64,000 nucleotides of DNA from Pseudomonadota bacterium (GTDB taxonomy: Bacteria; Pseudomonadota; Alphaproteobacteria; Rhizobiales; Pleomorphomonadaceae), in the NCBI GenBank assembly GCA_023436885.1, contig JAEZHI010000050.1, positions 118,041-182,040 of the forward strand. Direction: 5' to 3'. The position numbers were made by a program, and so were the translations under genes. The notes beneath the pieces are model-generated. The model saw only the letters and a program-made list of their open reading frames with translations. It did not search any database and was not told where the DNA came from. Shown piece by piece: positions 27,211 to 34,960 of the stretch (within the stretch, counting starts at the first letter, position 1; every line of letters starts with the position of its first letter).

Positions 27211-28500
27211 ATGACAGACGTTCGGAGCGCCCGCACCGGCGGCGCCGACTATCGGCCCATGACCGAGAGCACGCTGGCGCCCTATCTCGCAGGCTTTTCG
27301 GATATAAACGCCATCCTGGGCGGCACGGCTCGGGAATGGAAGGTGTCCGAAGTCGGCGATGGAAATCTCAACCTGGTATTCATCGTGCGCGGCCCGAAGG
27401 GATCGCTGATCGTCAAGCAGGCCCTTCCTTACGTGCGCCTCGTCGGCGACTCCTGGCCATTACCGCTCGACAGGTCTTTTTTCGAAAGCCAGGCGCTGAT
27501 CACAGAAAGCGCTGCCGCCCCAGGATTGGTACCGAAAGTCGTTCTGTTCGACGCCATGCAGGCGTTGGTGGTCATGGAGTTCCTCACCCCGCACATCATC
27601 ATGCGCAAGGGGTTGATCGACGGTGTCGAGTTCCCTCGCTTCGCGGCGACGCTGTCGGAGTTCATGGCTCAATCGCTGTTCAAGACGTCCGACCTCTACC
27701 TGCCGGCCGCCGAGAAGAAAAAGCAGATGGCGGTGTTCTGCGCCAACACCGAGCTCTGCCGGATCACCGAGGATCTGGTGTTTACAGACCCCTATCGGGC
27801 GGCAAAGCTCAATCACTGGACATCGCCTCAGCTCGACGACATTGCACTCGAGTTCCGTGCCGATGGCCCGCTGAAGGCCGCAGCCCAGGCGATGAAGCTC
27901 AAGTTCCTAAGCCATGCCGAGGCACTGGTGCACGGCGACCTGCATTCCGGCTCGATCATGGCGACCAGCACGGATGTTCGGGTGATCGACCCGGAATTCG
28001 CCTTCTTCGGACCGATGGGCTTTGATGTCGGCGCACTGATCGGCAACCTGATCCTCGCCTATCTCAGTCAGGTCGGGCATGAGGAAGTGAAGGGTGGGCG
28101 AGACGCCTACCGCGCGTGGATCAAGAAACAGATCGTCGACGTCTGGACCATGTTCTCGGCCCGTTTCGTCGAGCTGTGGTCGACCGAAGGCAAAGGCGAC
28201 GCCTTCACCGCCGAGCTATTCTCCGATGCGGCGAGCCGCGCTGCACTGGCAGAGGAGCAAGCCCGCTACATGCGGTCCCTGTTCGAAGATACACTGGGCT
28301 TTGCTGGCTGCAAGATGATCCGCCGCATTCTCGGCCTCGCTCATGTTGCCGACTTCGAGACCATCGCAGACAAGGACGTGAGGGCGAGCGGCGAACGGCG
28401 GGCCTTGAGGCTTGGCCGCGAACTCGTCGTCAACCGGGCACGCTTTGCCAATATCGAAGCCGTGGCAGCCGCCGTGGTTGCCGCCGACGCCACCCGCTAA
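27211..28500 (+). CDS. mtnK: 5-methylthioribose kinase
   Basis: This kinase, 429 aa, phosphorylates 5-methylthioribose (and in some species 5-deoxyribose) to the 1-phosphate. Kinase-fold motifs are the catalytic loop VHGDLHSGS (H241-D243-H245) and the metal site DPEFAFFG (D260). The early segment GDGNLNLVFIV is the nucleotide loop and ETNR-like ESQAL the following helix. Start ATG 27211 has GGAG six bases upstream; ATG 27199 is the alternative. It is followed by mtnA 102 bases later and is divergent from the CUT2 importer. Presence of MtnK rather than MtnP implies that free methylthioribose is the substrate, which fits an importer at the same locus. Confidence 0.92.
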   Translation: MTDVRSARTGGADYRPMTESTLAPYLAGFSDINAILGGTAREWKVSEVGDGNLNLVFIVRGPKGSLIVKQALPYVRLVGDSWPLPLDRSFFESQALITESAAAPGLVPKVVLFDAMQALVVMEFLTPHIIMRKGLIDGVEFPRFAATLSEFMAQSLFKTSDLYLPAAEKKKQMAVFCANTELCRITEDLVFTDPYRAAKLNHWTSPQLDDIALEFRADGPLKAAAQAMKLKFLSHAEALVHGDLHSGSIMATSTDVRVIDPEFAFFGPMGFDVGALIGNLILAYLSQVGHEEVKGGRDAYRAWIKKQIVDVWTMFSARFVELWSTEGKGDAFTAELFSDAASRAALAEEQARYMRSLFEDTLGFAGCKMIRRILGLAHVADFETIADKDVRASGERRALRLGRELVVNRARFANIEAVAAAVVAADATR

Positions 28501-28602
28501 CGGCCAGCCGGCCACATTCGACCTGTCCCAGGGCGACCAAGTGCCGCCCGCTCAAGCGGACCGTCCGACGCTGAGGCGCGCGACGGCGACCGGAGGCTTT
28601 TC

Positions 28603-29703
28603 ATGAAAATCTACGGCAAATCCATGCGGACGATCTGGGTGGCTGATGACAGCTGGGGCGTCGAGATTATCGACCAGACCAAGCTGCCGTTCGAAGTGAA
28701 GACCCGGACGCTGCGTTCCTGGCAGGAAGCGGCGACGGCGATCCGCGACATGGTGGTGCGCGGCGCGCCGCTGATCGGCGCCACCGGCGCCTATGGCCTG
28801 GCGCTCGCCATGCGCGAGGACTCGTCCAATGAGAACCTGGAGCGGGCCTACACCGCCCTGCTCGCCACCCGGCCCACCGCCGTCAATCTCCGGTGGGGCC
28901 TCGACGACCTCAAGGGACGCCTCCTCAAGGTAGCCCCGTCCGAGCGCATGGGCCTTGCCTATCGGCGCGCAGCCGAGATCTGCGACGAGGACGTCGAGAC
29001 CTGCAAGGCGATCGGCAGGCATGGCCTCGCCATCATCAAGGACCTCTGGGAGAAGAAGGGCAAGCCGTCGCGCTTCAACGTGCTCACCCATTGCAACGCC
29101 GGTTGGCTCGCCTGCATCGACTGGGGCACTGCGCTTGCCCCGATCTACATGGCCTTCGAGGCAGGTATTCCCATCCACGTCTGGGTCGACGAGACCAGAC
29201 CGCGCAACCAAGGCGCCAGCCTTACCGCCTTCGAACTGGGCCAGCATGGCGTCGACCACACGGTGATCGCCGACAACTTGGGTGGCCATCTGATGCAGCA
29301 CGGCCTCGTCGACATGGCGATCGTCGGCACCGACCGCACCACGGCGACCGGCGATGTCTGCAACAAGATCGGCACCTACCTAAAGGCGCTGGCCGCCCAT
29401 GACAATGGCGTGCCCTTCTACGTCGGCCTGCCCTTCACCACCATCGACTGGACGCTGGAAGATGGTGTTCGTCAGATCCCCATCGAAGAGCGCAACGCCC
29501 GCGAGCTCAGCCACATCACCGGCCGCACCGCAGACGGCCGGCTCGAGACCGTGGACATTCTTCCGAAGGGCAGTCCGGCGCTCAACTACGGCTTCGACGT
29601 GACGCCGGCCCGTCTGGTCACTGGCCTCATCACCGAACGCGGCGTCGCCGCCGCCAGCCGCGAAGGTCTTCTCGAGCTCTATCCGGAGCAGAAGTCCAAA
29701 TGA
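28603..29703 (+). CDS. mtnA: S-methyl-5-thioribose-1-phosphate isomerase
   Basis: This aldose-ketose isomerase, 366 aa, turns methylthioribose-1-phosphate into methylthioribulose-1-phosphate. The eIF2B-like family motif RGAPLIGATGAYG is present. The catalytic Cys is C164 (LTHCNAGWLA) and the catalytic Asp is D244 (GTDRTTATGDVCNKIGTY). The start is behind a clear GGAGG. It follows mtnK in an operon. The product could go to the methionine salvage pathway (MtnB onward) or be cleaved by an aldolase; the presence of a FucA-like aldolase gene nearby, and no mtnB, mtnC or mtnD in the window, favours the latter. Confidence 0.95.
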   Translation: MKIYGKSMRTIWVADDSWGVEIIDQTKLPFEVKTRTLRSWQEAATAIRDMVVRGAPLIGATGAYGLALAMREDSSNENLERAYTALLATRPTAVNLRWGLDDLKGRLLKVAPSERMGLAYRRAAEICDEDVETCKAIGRHGLAIIKDLWEKKGKPSRFNVLTHCNAGWLACIDWGTALAPIYMAFEAGIPIHVWVDETRPRNQGASLTAFELGQHGVDHTVIADNLGGHLMQHGLVDMAIVGTDRTTATGDVCNKIGTYLKALAAHDNGVPFYVGLPFTTIDWTLEDGVRQIPIEERNARELSHITGRTADGRLETVDILPKGSPALNYGFDVTPARLVTGLITERGVAAASREGLLELYPEQKSK

Positions 29704-29709
29704 CAAATC

Positions 29710-29749
29710 GCCCCTGCCCAGTATCGGATATCCGGTCCGGCGCAGGGGC
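29710..29749. repeat. Inverted repeat between convergent mtnA and the SorC-type regulator
   Basis: GCCCCTGC at 29710-29717 pairs with GCAGGGGC at 29742-29749, enclosing a short palindrome CGGATATCCG (29725-29734). It lies in the 98-base gap between two convergent genes and could act as a bidirectional transcription barrier. There is no T-run, so a classical terminator is doubtful. Confidence 0.4.
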
Positions 29750-29801
29750 ACGCGCCGGCTCCGCCCAGTCGGCGCGTTCATTATTCGCGCTTCCGTCCGA
29801 T

Positions 29802-30824
29802 CTAGAGCCGGCCAAGAATGTTTCGGGCGGTCGGCTCGTCAGTGATCAGCGCCGTGACGTATCCACCGCGCAAGGCACCGAGAATCGCGTCGGTCTTGTC
29901 GGGACCACCAGCCGCGGCAATGCGGGTCGGCACGCTGCGCACATCATCCAACGTCATGCCGATCATTCGGTCGTCCATGGTGCCGCGCAGCCAGTTGCCG
30001 TCGATGTCGTAGAAGCGACCGGCAATGACGCCGACAGCGCCGTTGGCGATGTAATACTTGCTCTCGTCAACGGAGATCAGGCCGGAAGCGAACACCAAGC
30101 TGTTGGCCTTCACCGTGCAAACACCGAACAGCAGCTTGTTGCAAGAGCGAATGCGGGCAAACTGCTCCTGTATGGTCGGCTCGCGCATCAGGGCGTCTCG
30201 CAGCGCGGCATTGGAAAGCGCCGCCGGCGCATGCAGGCTGATCGACCGGGCGTGCAGACGGCGGGCAATGAAGGCAACGCATTCCTCAGCCGTGAAGCCA
30301 TCATAGGCCGAGCGCTGGCTGCCGATCACCTGTACGACGCAGCTCTCCGGCATGGCCTTTTCCGGCAGGTTCTCAGCCAGCGCCAGAACGGTACGCCCCC
30401 AGGCAACGCCCAACACGTCACCGTTCATCAGGATCTGATCGAGGTACTGGGCGCCCGCTCGGCCGATGCGCTCGCTCGGCGGCCGCACGCCACCGTCGAA
30501 TGGAATGACCATGCACTCGCTGAGGCCGAAGGCCTGCTTGAGTTGCTGGGCCAGATCGATCGAGTTCAAGAGCTCCGGCCGCACCACAACCTTGACGTAA
30601 TGCAGGTCGCGCGCCTGCTGCAGGTAGTTCACCACCGTGGCTCGGGAAACACCCATCAGATCCGCAATCTGGCTCTGCGTCATCTCGTCGTGATGGTAAA
30701 GCCAGGACGCCCAAAGAAGCGGATCGGAGAGGTACTCACCCGGCCGCGGCAGCGGCGTCCGGCTGTCCCCATCGGCAGCCGTCGGTCGGTCTGCCTTGTC
30801 CTTCGTCCGTGAGCGTGGAGCCAT
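29802..30824 (-). CDS. SorC-family (DeoR-like) sugar-responsive transcriptional regulator
   Basis: This regulator, 340 aa, has an N-terminal helix-turn-helix (MTQSQIADLMGVSRATVVNYLQQA, about residues 45-70) and a large C-terminal sugar-phosphate-binding domain of the SorC type (GVAWGRTVLALAENLP, then ANGAVGVIAGRFYD near the end). The start at ATG 30824 is chosen because the upstream extension covers the operator region. SorC proteins usually sense phosphorylated sugars, here plausibly methylthioribose-1-phosphate or methylthioribulose-1-phosphate. It is divergent from the aldolase gene and convergent with mtnA. A motif shared between 27084-27107 and 30867-30889 suggests that it controls both divergent promoters of the locus. 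Confidence 0.88.
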   Translation of the reverse strand: MAPRSRTKDKADRPTAADGDSRTPLPRPGEYLSDPLLWASWLYHHDEMTQSQIADLMGVSRATVVNYLQQARDLHYVKVVVRPELLNSIDLAQQLKQAFGLSECMVIPFDGGVRPPSERIGRAGAQYLDQILMNGDVLGVAWGRTVLALAENLPEKAMPESCVVQVIGSQRSAYDGFTAEECVAFIARRLHARSISLHAPAALSNAALRDALMREPTIQEQFARIRSCNKLLFGVCTVKANSLVFASGLISVDESKYYIANGAVGVIAGRFYDIDGNWLRGTMDDRMIGMTLDDVRSVPTRIAAAGGPDKTDAILGALRGGYVTALITDEPTARNILGRL

Positions 30825-30866
30825 GATCTTCCCAATCCGATCGCCCGAAATGAACCTGTCGGGTCG

Positions 30867-30889
30867 ACAATTGACAATCTGAGTTAACA
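30867..30889. promoter_or_regulatory. Second SorC-type operator candidate (regulator / aldolase intergenic)
   Basis: This block matches 27084-27106 at 16 of 23 aligned positions, sharing CAATTG, CAATC, TT and ACA in the same spacing. It sits between the divergent regulator and aldolase genes, 43 bases from one start and 83 from the other. A TTGACA at 30871-30876 could be a -35 box. Confidence 0.6.
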
Positions 30890-30971
30890 TAAGCACTCAG
30901 TCGCGCCAAGTGCCATTGCTCGCTCCGCGTGTCGAACACGCCCAGCCGGCCCCTTCATCGAGGACCCCAGA

Positions 30972-31682
30972 ATGCCTGCCAGCCTTTCCGCCCTCTCCCA
31001 TCTCGCCCTCAGAACCGAGATCATCGCCACCTGCCGTGAGATGAATGCTTCGGGTGTCAACCAGGGTACGTCGGGCAACGTCAGCGTGCGTATCGGCAAG
31101 GATCGCTTTCTGGTGACGCCGACAGGCATTCCCTACGCAGGTATGACCGAGGATCAGATTGTCGAGATGACTTCCGACGGCACTTATTATGGCCCGTGTC
31201 GGCCCACCAGCGAGTGGCGTTTCCACCGCGACATTTTGCTGCATCGGCCCGATATCGACACGGTGATCCACACCCACTCGATGTTTTCGACCGTCATCTC
31301 CTGCATGCGCCGGGAAATCCCGGCCGTCCACTACATGGTGGCTGCTGCGGGCGGCGAGAACATTCGTTGTGCTGAGTATGCCACCTTTGGTTCGCAGGCG
31401 CTCTCGGACAATGCGCTGAAGGCGCTGGAAGGTCGTCTCGCCTGCCTGCTCGCCAACCACGGCTTGATCGTGCTCGGCGCAAACCTCAAGAAGGCATACT
31501 CGTTGCTGGTCGAGGTGGAGACCATCGCCGCACAGTATTGGCGCGCCCTCGCCATCGGCACTCCAGTGATCCTCGATAGCGCCGAAATGCAGAACGTCTT
31601 CGCAATGTTCAAGGTCTACGGGCGGCAGGACGTGGCCGACGCCGACCTGCGTTGCGGCGGGCTGGAAGCGCCCGCCGCCTGA
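30972..31682 (+). CDS. ald2: Class II (FucA-like) aldolase, candidate methylthioribulose-1-phosphate aldolase
   Basis: This zinc-dependent class II aldolase/adducin-family protein has 236 aa. Active-site residues are E81 in TSEWRFH, corresponding to the catalytic Glu of FucA (SSEWRFH), and zinc ligands H100 and H102 (HTHS) and H163 (ANHGL). MtnB dehydratase is in the same fold, but its catalytic Glu lies after the zinc pair, so the SEW motif favours an aldolase. With mtnK and mtnA it would split methylthioribulose-1-phosphate into DHAP and 2-methylthioacetaldehyde, or deoxyribulose-1-phosphate into DHAP and acetaldehyde. This is the DHAP shunt known from Rhodospirillum rubrum and some E. coli strains. 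Specificity is inferred; L-fuculose-phosphate aldolase is the alternative. Confidence 0.82.
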   Translation: MPASLSALSHLALRTEIIATCREMNASGVNQGTSGNVSVRIGKDRFLVTPTGIPYAGMTEDQIVEMTSDGTYYGPCRPTSEWRFHRDILLHRPDIDTVIHTHSMFSTVISCMRREIPAVHYMVAAAGGENIRCAEYATFGSQALSDNALKALEGRLACLLANHGLIVLGANLKKAYSLLVEVETIAAQYWRALAIGTPVILDSAEMQNVFAMFKVYGRQDVADADLRCGGLEAPAA

Positions 31683-31695
31683 CCGGTCAAAGCGA

Positions 31696-32664
31696 TCAAA
31701 CCGGCGTCGTATGCACTTCGACGCCGGCGCGGCTGAAGCGGGACAACTCCTCCTGCGTCATCAACACAGCAGCGGTCGACAGCGCGTCGGCCAGCGCGGC
31801 CTCGGGGGCAACGACACTGACGGCTGAGAAGGCGGAGGCGACGGCGCCCTTTCTCGGATGCAGGATGTGGCCGACGCGACCGGCGGCGTCCAGGACGGTT
31901 CCGTCCATCATCGACGTGGCAACCGCCCGGTCCTTGAGGCGAAGCGTGGCTGACAGCGCGTCATTGTTCGGACCGGCCGCAAGGCCGACCTTCCAGCCAT
32001 TGCCATCGCGTCCGACACCCAAAGCCTGGATCTCACCGATATCGAGCAGCACGTTGTCGAAGTCGCGGGCCCGCAGGACATCGGCAATCCGATCGGTGAT
32101 GTAGCCTTGGGCAACGCCATTCAGAGTCATGGCCATGCCCGGCTGGGCGAAACGTACCACATTCTCGTCGAACGCGACCTGATCGAAGCCAACCAGCTTC
32201 AGACACTCAGCGAGCTCGGCGGTGGGCAGCGGGTCTTCCCGGCCGCTGGTGTAGTGGGCGGCATAAGCGGCAAAGAGCGGCTGAACGGTCGGGTCGAACA
32301 AGCCGCCAGTCTCAGCGTGCACGCTACGGACCAGCGCCAGGAGCTGCAGAACATCAGCTTCTGGCACATCGAGACGGCCTGTTGCATTCAGGCGGGACAG
32401 AGCGCTGTCCGTACGATAGAGGCTGAAGAGCGCCTCTAGACGCGAGATTTCCTGCTCGACCGCGACAAAGGTCGCATCGGCGAGGTCAGCGTCAGCACCA
32501 ACCAGTTCGATCGAGGCGTGGGCGCCAAGTGCCGAACCGGACCATCTGCGCAAAGCCGGCGCAGCGGCCGCAAGTGCCGAGGGGACGAAAGCGACAGTGG
32601 CGATAGTGGCACCGATGCGGATGAAGCGCCGCCGTGAGATCGGCCGAGCGAGGAAATCTGCCAT
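31696..32664 (-). CDS. nosX: NosX, ApbE-type FAD:protein FMN transferase
   Basis: This periplasmic flavin transferase, 322 aa, has a Tat signal (PISRRRFIRIGATIATVAF). ApbE-family motifs are present: TLNGVAQGYITDRIAD, the DIGEIQALG segment and HILHPRKG. The family attaches FMN to a threonine of target proteins. NosX serves NosR, which has such a site. Start ATG 32664 has GAGG seven bases upstream; GTG 32676 is the alternative. It is the last gene of the nos cluster and ends 13 bases from the convergent aldolase gene. The clade I nos cluster usually includes NosX in alphaproteobacteria. Confidence 0.92.
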   Translation of the reverse strand: MADFLARPISRRRFIRIGATIATVAFVPSALAAAAPALRRWSGSALGAHASIELVGADADLADATFVAVEQEISRLEALFSLYRTDSALSRLNATGRLDVPEADVLQLLALVRSVHAETGGLFDPTVQPLFAAYAAHYTSGREDPLPTAELAECLKLVGFDQVAFDENVVRFAQPGMAMTLNGVAQGYITDRIADVLRARDFDNVLLDIGEIQALGVGRDGNGWKVGLAAGPNNDALSATLRLKDRAVATSMMDGTVLDAAGRVGHILHPRKGAVASAFSAVSVVAPEAALADALSTAAVLMTQEELSRFSRAGVEVHTTPV

Positions 32665-32672
32665 GACGAGCC

Positions 32673-33215
32673 TCACATCTGCATGTCGGAGTGACTGTTG
32701 GGCTCAGCATTGGCCGGGCCCAGATACTTGTCGGGAATATCAGCGAGCTTGACGATCGCGCCGCCTTCACGCGCCACGAAATCGTCGGCGGCCTTCTGGC
32801 TACCGAATGGAATGGCTTCGGGCATAGCCATGGCCCCGGCCTGGCGGCTGCCGATGACGAACAGGGCCGCATCGGCGTCGATCCAGTTGTCACGGCCGGG
32901 TTCGGCCCAGCTCGGTGCCTTTTCCATGTCGGATACGTAGACTGCGGTGACATCGCCCCGCTTCTCGCCGCCACGCAGATAGGTGACGGCGTCGCTGACT
33001 TGCGAGAACCAGAGGGGATGGTCCTGGCCCTTTTCATGAATCTGCGCCTTGGGACCACCGTGGTCGGCCAGATACATCTGGCAGTAATAGCCGAGCGCCT
33101 CATCGGTCATGGTTACGGGGGCCGGCTTGACCGCCGCCTCTTCCTTGCAAGCGGTAAGCGGCAATGCCAGCGTGGCAGAGATCACCAGAGCGGACAGGAT
33201 GCGGTTGACCATCAT
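32673..33215 (-). CDS. nosL: NosL, copper-binding lipoprotein for NosZ maturation
   Basis: This outer-facing lipoprotein, 180 aa, has a lipobox LTAC with lipidated C23. NosL delivers Cu(I) to apo-NosZ. The C-terminus NSHSDMQM is rich in His and Met, in keeping with copper binding. The start ATG 33215 overlaps the stop of nosY and is preceded by GGAGGA. The mature part includes the metal-binding Met and Cys region CQMYLADHGGPKAQI and FAREGG-like FVAREGG, both typical of NosL. Confidence 0.92.
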   Translation of the reverse strand: MMVNRILSALVISATLALPLTACKEEAAVKPAPVTMTDEALGYYCQMYLADHGGPKAQIHEKGQDHPLWFSQVSDAVTYLRGGEKRGDVTAVYVSDMEKAPSWAEPGRDNWIDADAALFVIGSRQAGAMAMPEAIPFGSQKAADDFVAREGGAIVKLADIPDKYLGPANAEPNSHSDMQM

Positions 33216-34048
33216 GGACGGATCCTCCGGGTGAGGGTCCAGGCGACGGTCAAGCTCGCGACAAGCCAAAGCGTGAGCACGACGAGCGCACTGGAGACAG
33301 GGAAAGGAAGAGTGTGGGCGAGGCCGTCTAGGCCGGCGATCGGCGCATTGGTTTCGATCAGCGCCAGATTATAAAGACGGAAGGCGTCACCCGGATTGGC
33401 GAGAACCAGCGCCGGGAATACCGTTTTGGTAAAGGCACCGCCCTGGTCGACGATGACGGCCCCGAGGAGGGCGAGATCGTAAAGCACCACCAGGATCAGC
33501 CAGGCGCCAATGGCCAAAGCTGCAGCGGTGCCGGTCTGGCGCGGCAGGCCGGACAAGGCCATCCCCAGGGCGATGAAGACGGCACCAAGTAGCACGGCCG
33601 TGGCGAGGAGCCGTCCCCATGCGATGAGACCGGCGTTGTCGGCCCCGTGCACACCGGCGATCACGGCGCCCGCGATGCCGTAACCAATGGTGATGGCCAG
33701 GGCCAGCACGGCGAGATGGCCTAAAAACTTGGCGACGACCAGCTCGCCACGCCTAAGGGGCGTGGCCAATACCAGCGCCAGCGTGCCGCGCTCGATCTCG
33801 CCGGCGATGCTGTCGTAGGAAACGAGCAGCGCCATCAGTGGCACGAGATAGACGGTGAGCGTCGACAGGCTCGCCGCGGTCAGCGTCAGCGCATCGGCCT
33901 TGAGCGCGCCACTCGGACCGGAACCGAGAAACGCGAGGGCCAACGCAAACAGGGTGAAAGCCAAGGTCGATAGCAGAACCCAGCGATTGCGAAAGGCGAG
34001 GCGGAACTCGGTCGTGGCCACTGCCGCCATGCGGTCGATGCCGTTCAT
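33212..34048 (-). CDS. nosY: NosY, ABC permease for nitrous oxide reductase maturation
   Basis: This inner-membrane protein, 278 aa, has about six hydrophobic helices. It forms an ABC complex with NosF and NosD, which supplies the CuZ cluster of NosZ. The segment IAGEIERGTLALVLATPLRRGELVVAKFLG is the typical NosY/ABC-2 cytoplasmic loop. Its start overlaps the nosF stop (ATGA) and its stop overlaps the nosL start, so the three genes are translationally coupled. Confidence 0.93.
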   Translation of the reverse strand: MNGIDRMAAVATTEFRLAFRNRWVLLSTLAFTLFALALAFLGSGPSGALKADALTLTAASLSTLTVYLVPLMALLVSYDSIAGEIERGTLALVLATPLRRGELVVAKFLGHLAVLALAITIGYGIAGAVIAGVHGADNAGLIAWGRLLATAVLLGAVFIALGMALSGLPRQTGTAAALAIGAWLILVVLYDLALLGAVIVDQGGAFTKTVFPALVLANPGDAFRLYNLALIETNAPIAGLDGLAHTLPFPVSSALVVLTLWLVASLTVAWTLTRRIRP

Positions 34049-34959
34049 TGGGCGTCTCCTCCCACGCTTGTAGAGGAATAATGGCGATAGACATCGTCGA
34101 GGTCTGGCAGCGCGATGTCGATATCGGACACGTCCGACCCGAGTTCGGCGAGGCGAGCGAGCGCCTTCACCTTTTCCTCGGCCCGGCAGGTGATCACTAC
34201 CGACCGGCCATTGACCCGTTCGCCACCGAGACGCGCGTGCACGGCCTCGACACGCCCCGCCGCCGCCTCGACACGAATCCGGATAGGCAGGCGAGCCCGG
34301 CGCGACAGGTCGGCGAGCGAGCCTTCGGCCCGCAGCCTTCCCTTGGCCAGGATGGCGAGACGGTCAATGCGGTTTTCGATTTCCGACAGCGAGTGCGACG
34401 ACAGAAGTACCGCCGTGCCGGCCCGGGCAGAGGCTTCCAGAACGTCGTAGAATTCGCGCCGAGAGACAGGATCGAGACCGGAGGTCGGCTCGTCGAGGAG
34501 CAACAGACGCGGTGTGCCGATCAGCGCCTGGGCGAGCCCGAGGCGTTGGCGCATGCCCTTGGAATAGGTCCCTACGGCACGGCCTGCAGCGTCTGCGATG
34601 CCCACCGTTTCGAGAAGCGGCAACGCGGTCTGTGGAGCAACGCCTTTCAGGCGGGCGAAGTGAGTAAGCACTTCAGCGCCGGTCAGTACTTTAGGAAAGA
34701 CCACTTGCTCAGGCAGATAGCTGACGGCGCGACGCGCCACGTCCGATCCAGGAGCGGCGCCCGCGATCGAAAGGTGACCGGCAGCCGGGGTCAGAAAGCC
34801 CAGAACGGTCTTGAACAGGGTCGACTTGCCGGCGCCGTTGTGGCCGAGCAGCGCCACGCGCTCGCCGGGTGCCACAGACAGGCTGACACCGTCGACCGCC
34901 GTGACGGCACCAAAGCGGATGGTCAGCCCATCGACGGCAAGAATGGCAGCGTCTGTCAT
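34045..34959 (-). CDS. nosF: NosF, ABC ATPase for nitrous oxide reductase maturation
   Basis: This cytoplasmic ATPase has 304 aa. Walker A is GHNGAGKST, the signature is YSKGMRQRLGLAQAL and Walker B is LLLLDEPTSGLD. The C-terminal 80 residues form a small regulatory domain. It powers the NosDFY complex that builds the CuZ centre. The gene overlaps nosY by ATGA and is one base from nosD. Confidence 0.94.
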   Translation of the reverse strand: MTDAAILAVDGLTIRFGAVTAVDGVSLSVAPGERVALLGHNGAGKSTLFKTVLGFLTPAAGHLSIAGAAPGSDVARRAVSYLPEQVVFPKVLTGAEVLTHFARLKGVAPQTALPLLETVGIADAAGRAVGTYSKGMRQRLGLAQALIGTPRLLLLDEPTSGLDPVSRREFYDVLEASARAGTAVLLSSHSLSEIENRIDRLAILAKGRLRAEGSLADLSRRARLPIRIRVEAAAGRVEAVHARLGGERVNGRSVVITCRAEEKVKALARLAELGSDVSDIDIALPDLDDVYRHYSSTSVGGDAQ

Positions 34960-34960
34960 G

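Noticed and set aside
30972..31682. Assignment of the class II aldolase gene as mtnB
   Set aside because: The catalytic Glu lies in a FucA-like SEWRFH motif before the zinc pair, and no other methionine salvage genes (mtnC, mtnD) are nearby.
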